From assembly GCA_015345905.1 (NCBI GenBank), contig JADDTR010000003.1:682001-746000 (forward strand): a stretch of DNA of 64,000 bases, written 5' to 3'. Numbering within the stretch: the first letter of the stretch is position 1; each line of letters starts with the position of its first letter. Source of the DNA: Aotearoamyces nothofagi. Its lineage: Eukaryota > Ascomycota > Leotiomycetes > Leotiales > Tympanidaceae. The notes below the pieces were generated by a model. The model did no database searches and had not been told where the DNA came from. It saw only the letters and a program-made list of their open reading frames with translations. Made by a program: the position numbers and the translations under genes. This document shows positions 60,255-64,000 of the stretch, one piece after another.

Positions 60255-62324
60255 ATGGCGAAAGACAAGAAGGGGAAATCCGAAGGAAAGAAATTAAAGC
60301 TAGCCGAAAAGAAGGCGAAGCAGGAGAAGAAATCAGAGAAGAAAGAGAAGGTCAAGAGCTCGAAAGCCAACGACAGCGATGGCGAGGATGTTGATCTTGA
60401 TGCCGTTCTAGCAGAGTATGCTAGAAAGCAGGAGCAGTTTCTGAAAGTTACTGAAACAGTCTGCGAACCACCAAAACCTCGAGGATCATCCACTATTATT
60501 GCAAACCCGGCAAACACCAATGAGCTGTTTCTGTTCGGTGGTGAGTATTTCAATGGCGCTGTCGCTACGTTCTTTAATGACCTGTATATTTACCTCATTG
60601 ACCGGGACGAATGGCGGATAGTCCAATCCCTGAATACGCCGCTGCCTCGTTCAGGTCATGCATGGTGTCGAGGTGGTAATGACGGGGCTATCTATCTCTT
60701 TGGCGGAGAATTCTCATCCCCAAAGCAAGGAGTATTTTATCATTACAATGACCTATATCGCCTTGATCCCTCAACGCGAGAGTGGACGAAGTTGGAATCA
60801 CCAAAAGGTAAGGGGCCTGCAGCAAGAAGTGGACATCGTATGACATATTACAAGAAATACATATTCCTCTTTGGTGGCTTCCAAGATACATCGCAGCAAA
60901 CAAAGTATCTGGCAGATCTATGGATATACGACACGCAAAATTTCGTCTGGCACCAAGCTGCATTGCCACCAACCTCGCAGAAGCCTGATGCTAGATCCTC
61001 CTTTTCATTTCTACCACATGAGAGTGGAGCAGTACTATACGGTGGCTACTCGCGCGTCAAAGCTACAGTAGTAGGCAAGCAAACCAAAGGAGGTGGGCAA
61101 AACCAACGCAATGTCCTTAAGCCTCTCATTCATCAAGACTGTTGGTTCCTCCGTGTCGCACCACCAGCAGTTGATGCTCCTGCCGATAAGTTACCTCAGA
61201 TGCGCTGGGAGCGCCGCAAGAAGCCTGCCAACGCTCCGAATCCACCGCGCGCCGGCACAACCATGGCATATCACAAAGGTCGAGGAATTGCCTTCGGTGG
61301 TGTCCATGATGTCGAGGAGAGCGAAGAAGGAATCGACAGCGAGTTCTTCAACACCCTGTATGCGTGGAATATAGAGCGAAATCGCTACTTCCCACTTACG
61401 TTGCGAAAACCGAGAAATGTCAAGAAGCAGCAAGCACCAGAGCGAGGAGGGAGAAGGGGGAGAGGACAAGCAAACGAAGAGGAATTGTTACGGAATCTCG
61501 CGGCGTTACAGGCTGGAGGGTCGATTGAGGATGCGGACGCAATGGAGCTGGATAAGCCAAAGGAGGAAGAAGACACTTCCGACAAACCAGCCAAGACCGT
61601 AGTCCTGGAGTTCCCGCATCCGCGATTCAACGCTCAACTCGCTGTTCAAGATGACGTCCTATACGTCTACGGCGGTACGTTTGAAAAGGGGGACCGCGAG
61701 TACACATTCGACGACATGTATTGTGTAGATCTCGGCAAGCTAGACGGCGTGAAAGAGATCTTCCACCGAGAGCTAGACAACTGGCTCGGCAGCGACGACG
61801 AGGATAGCGATGACGAAGACGGCAGTGACGAAGACGACGACGATGAGGAAGACGAGGATGATGAAGGAGACGTCAACATGGTTGATGAAAAGCCAAAGTA
61901 CCAGGAGAGCCAGAGGAAGTCCAAGAAGAAGGGCAAGGAATCCAGCGTCGATGAAGCCGGCGAGGCAGAACCCGCTGCACCTTCGGCAGCATTCGATGAC
62001 GAGGCTGATACGTCGAGCGCAACTGTTGATGATTCATTGCCGCATCCTCGACCCTTCGAGGCGAGGAGAGACTTCTTCCAGAGGACGACGAATGAGTGGC
62101 AGGAGGTCTTGATGACCAGCTTGAGATGGCAGGGCATCCAGCCAGAGTCGTTATCGGTCAAGGAGATCAAGACTAAGGCGTTTGAGATGTCAGAAGAGAA
62201 GTGGTGGGATTGCAGAGAAGAGATTACTGCATTGGAGGATGAGCAAGAGGCGGCTGGAATTGGAGAAGTTGTCACTTTGGCTGATAGAGGCGAAGGAGCT
62301 GGTGCGGGAGGGAGAAGACGATAG
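60255..62324 (+). CDS. KLHDC4/Kel3-like kelch-repeat protein
   Basis: Single exon, 689 aa. A lysine-rich, acidic N-terminus (1-60) precedes kelch repeats with Gly-Gly pairs in LFLFGGEYFNG, IYLFGGEFSS, IFLFGGFQDT, AVLYGGYSRV, IAFGGVHDVEE and LYVYGGTFEKG (about 90-520). The C-terminus has a poly-Asp/Glu run (SDDEDSDDEDGSDEDDDDEEDEDD) and the DUF4110 block PRPFEARRDFFQRTTNEWQEVL ... ITALEDEQEAAGIGEV. The start ATG at 60255 (MAKDKKGK) was chosen; a TTG three codons upstream is in frame but not needed. Yeast Kel3 is the likely counterpart; function poorly known. Confidence 0.92.
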   Translation: MAKDKKGKSEGKKLKLAEKKAKQEKKSEKKEKVKSSKANDSDGEDVDLDAVLAEYARKQEQFLKVTETVCEPPKPRGSSTIIANPANTNELFLFGGEYFNGAVATFFNDLYIYLIDRDEWRIVQSLNTPLPRSGHAWCRGGNDGAIYLFGGEFSSPKQGVFYHYNDLYRLDPSTREWTKLESPKGKGPAARSGHRMTYYKKYIFLFGGFQDTSQQTKYLADLWIYDTQNFVWHQAALPPTSQKPDARSSFSFLPHESGAVLYGGYSRVKATVVGKQTKGGGQNQRNVLKPLIHQDCWFLRVAPPAVDAPADKLPQMRWERRKKPANAPNPPRAGTTMAYHKGRGIAFGGVHDVEESEEGIDSEFFNTLYAWNIERNRYFPLTLRKPRNVKKQQAPERGGRRGRGQANEEELLRNLAALQAGGSIEDADAMELDKPKEEEDTSDKPAKTVVLEFPHPRFNAQLAVQDDVLYVYGGTFEKGDREYTFDDMYCVDLGKLDGVKEIFHRELDNWLGSDDEDSDDEDGSDEDDDDEEDEDDEGDVNMVDEKPKYQESQRKSKKKGKESSVDEAGEAEPAAPSAAFDDEADTSSATVDDSLPHPRPFEARRDFFQRTTNEWQEVLMTSLRWQGIQPESLSVKEIKTKAFEMSEEKWWDCREEITALEDEQEAAGIGEVVTLADRGEGAGAGGRRR

Positions 62325-62491
62325 ATATTTAGTCGAAATATTAATCACTTGTTCCACAATGAGTACACATAGGATGCTTCAAGATAATTCCTCAGTGATT
62401 CTAGTACTGGTATATTCATCAATTACCCGGACGCCTTCGCTATGCTTTCCATTTTCCAGCCGTGTTGTAAAATTTCCCACTCAAACCTTTC

Positions 62492-63500
62492 CTAAGCACC
62501 ATATCTAGTATAACAATCCTCTTGATGAGTCCTTAGACAATCCAATGCACAAACCCTGCTTCCACAGTTCTTACACTTAACTCGTCCCCAGTACCCACAA
62601 ATATCACAGAACTTTCTCGTTGGCCGCCTCATATCTTCTGCTGTTAGCTGAGCCCTCGCCCCCAAGTACGTCAATGGCGGTTCAGAAAGGACCTTTTTCA
62701 GTTCCTCTGAAGAGGGCGCGGATGGAACACGCGATTTGAGTAAAGGGTCATTGTCGCCCGGATGAGATGTAAGTTCTTGCGATGCTGGAAGTAAGCTGAT
62801 CTCGGTCGTTGGCGCGTCGGTCATCGCCACATCAGCGGCGCTGAGCTCTTTCTTGACGGCTGAGGTTGCTGCGGCCGAACCAGATCCAGACGGGCCTTTG
62901 GGGGTCGACACCTTTCGCAGTGGCGTTGAAACTGCTGCGGCATTTATATCTCTCCTCTTGTGCGAACGCCTGCCTACGCCTGTGAGATCCGATGCAGAAC
63001 TTGTCGAGGCGGGCGATGCCCGAAGCGCGGGTGTAGGAGGCAAAGGTTGGTTATGGGCATGCGACTGTGGTTGCGAGGCAGCGAGTGCAGCGAGTGCTTC
63101 GGCATCAGAGAGATGATTGGCAAAGGTTTTCTGGGACTGAAGGATCTTACGGACGGCGGGAGTAACCTTGCCATGGGTCACTGAGGTAATTGTTAGTATG
63201 CCATCTGCTGTAAGAAAGAGTAGATATACCTCGTCCTGCATTGTCCTTGTGTCTTATTGGGACTGGAATTTGCACTTCCTTATAACCCTCCTTGTCTAGA
63301 GCTGCTAGATCTCGAAGGATCTTGGCATCTTGCTTTGCAGTGTTCTCGTACGCGCTGGCGGAAGGTTGGTTGCGAGCAGCGCGTTTGCGCGACTGCTGAA
63401 GAGGGGCGGCAGGATTTGTTCCTGTATCTGCAACTAATACCCATCCGGGCGTATGAATTGATCTGGAATTAGGGATGTCTTGAACACCGAAGAGCTCCAT
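62492..63500 (-). CDS. SWR1-complex zinc-HIT protein (Vps71/ZNHIT1-like)
   Basis: Exons 63500-63230 and 63180-62492 encode 319 aa. The C-terminal zinc-HIT finger FCDICGYWGRVKCKNCGSRVCALDC...HQEDC has the Cys/His spacing of Vps71. The upstream helix ENTAKQDAKILRDLAALDKEGYKEVQIPVP matches the family's SWR1-binding region. The middle is Ser/Ala/Pro-rich. Role: subunit of the SWR1 complex that swaps H2A for H2A.Z. The intron (63181-63229, 49 nt) keeps the frame (NAGR|VTHGKVTPAV). It converges with the kelch gene, 167 bp apart. Confidence 0.88.
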
Positions 63501-63864
63501 TTTGTGTTCTGTCTTGCAGTTGTAAGGTTATCAAGGAAGCCGCGGCGGCAATTCGCCAGATAATATTTCTAGCCTCGAGCCGAGGCTGACAATCAATAGT
63601 AGAAGTATTTGCACGTTTTTGACTACATTATTGGCCTATGTATGCAGCGAGATAAACTGGACTTTGATATACTTGTACACGATGACTGAAGCTTATTGGT
63701 TGCTAGTATACTTCTTTCAATGCAGTGAACGGCATATGAAGTCTCCCCAAACCTGTCCTTTCAACCTGATATCACAGAGGCCATCAAATAACCTTACACA
63801 ACGCAATCGCTCATATTTCATCGAACAGGGCTATATTTCCACTAGACATCGCAGAATCGAATTC
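63501..63864. promoter_or_regulatory. Intergenic, vps71 promoter and downstream gene 3' flank
   Basis: 364 bp with no recognised gene. A plus-strand frame at 63619-63885 has no signature. Confidence 0.5.
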
Positions 63865-63951
63865 CTAGTTGCTCTTCTTCTCTAGAGCCAGTAGCTTATC
63901 CTCCAGCGTCTGGCAGTATGCGTGTACTCGTTGGACGGCCGTCTGTAGACT
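63865..63951 (-). CDS. Terminal exon of an unidentified gene (partial)
   Basis: An 87-nt piece read from a TAG acceptor (GATGTAG) to a stop gives 28 residues ending in a coiled-coil-like YCQTLEDKLLALEKKSN. The upstream intron runs off the right edge of the window. Phase 0 and the heptad pattern make it credible, but the product cannot be named. Confidence 0.45.
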   Translation of the reverse strand, partial: SLQTAVQRVHAYCQTLEDKLLALEKKSN

Positions 63952-64000
63952 CTACATCACCAGAATATCCAGGTCAGCAATATGCCCCAGAAAGCGGATA

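Overview
The window is nuclear DNA of a filamentous ascomycete (Pezizomycotina). Genes are split by short introns (about 42-60 bp, GT...CTAAC/CTAAT...AG), intergenic spaces are short, and the gene set is fungal (Zn2Cys6 regulator, Nup159, Wss1, Fcy1, Erv46, Nif1-type Sel1 protein). I cannot fix the class; Leotiomycetes or Sordariomycetes look plausible. I recognise 20 complete or near-complete protein genes, one small secreted-protein gene, one candidate 52-codon gene, and the last exon of a gene that enters from the right edge. I found no tRNA, rRNA, intact transposon or CRISPR array.

Left third (1-20.2 kb): the ER-Golgi cargo receptor erv46 and a Sel1-repeat protein of the Nif1/Dsf2 type, both plus strand, are followed by a 2.5 kb AT-rich, TpA-rich gene-free island that looks RIP-worn. 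Next come the chromatin reader snt2 (minus) and, diverging from it across 1.6 kb, a HELQ/Hel308-type repair helicase in ten exons. A candidate microprotein and a WrbA-like flavodoxin-fold quinone reductase follow.

Middle (20.7-40.5 kb): mitochondrial MutS msh1, ribosomal stalk protein P0, uroporphyrinogen decarboxylase, a mitochondrial-looking helical-repeat protein, the WD40 tRNA-methyltransferase subunit Trm82, a farnesylated-type class A DnaJ, cytosine deaminase, an FAD monooxygenase, and the proteasome beta-2 subunit. Between the DnaJ gene and the cytosine deaminase lies about 2.8 kb of GC-rich promoter and nested minisatellites (13-, 14-, 10- and 5-bp units built on a shared CTGTA/GTAGGCTGT theme). 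The last intron of the cytosine deaminase holds a 72-nt poly-G run and a 94-N gap, flanked by a 19-bp duplication. This looks like an assembly artefact.

Right third (40.9-64 kb): FG nucleoporin Nup159, a Zn2Cys6 regulator, a three-KH-domain RNA-binding protein, a small dimeric alpha-beta-barrel-like protein, a CENP-K/Sim4-like kinetochore protein, a six-cysteine secreted protein, the DNA-protein crosslink protease Wss1, an S33 aminopeptidase with an unresolved 5' end, a KLHDC4/Kel3 kelch protein, and the SWR1 zinc-HIT subunit Vps71.

The genes are mostly housekeeping and do not form a pathway cluster. Several touch genome maintenance (HELQ, Msh1, Wss1, CENP-K, Snt2, Vps71), probably by chance. 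The less ordinary material is the nested satellite locus, the AT-rich island, the unlisted small genes, and the assembly scar. Exon boundaries were set by hand from splice signals, reading phase and family similarity; no alignment was run.
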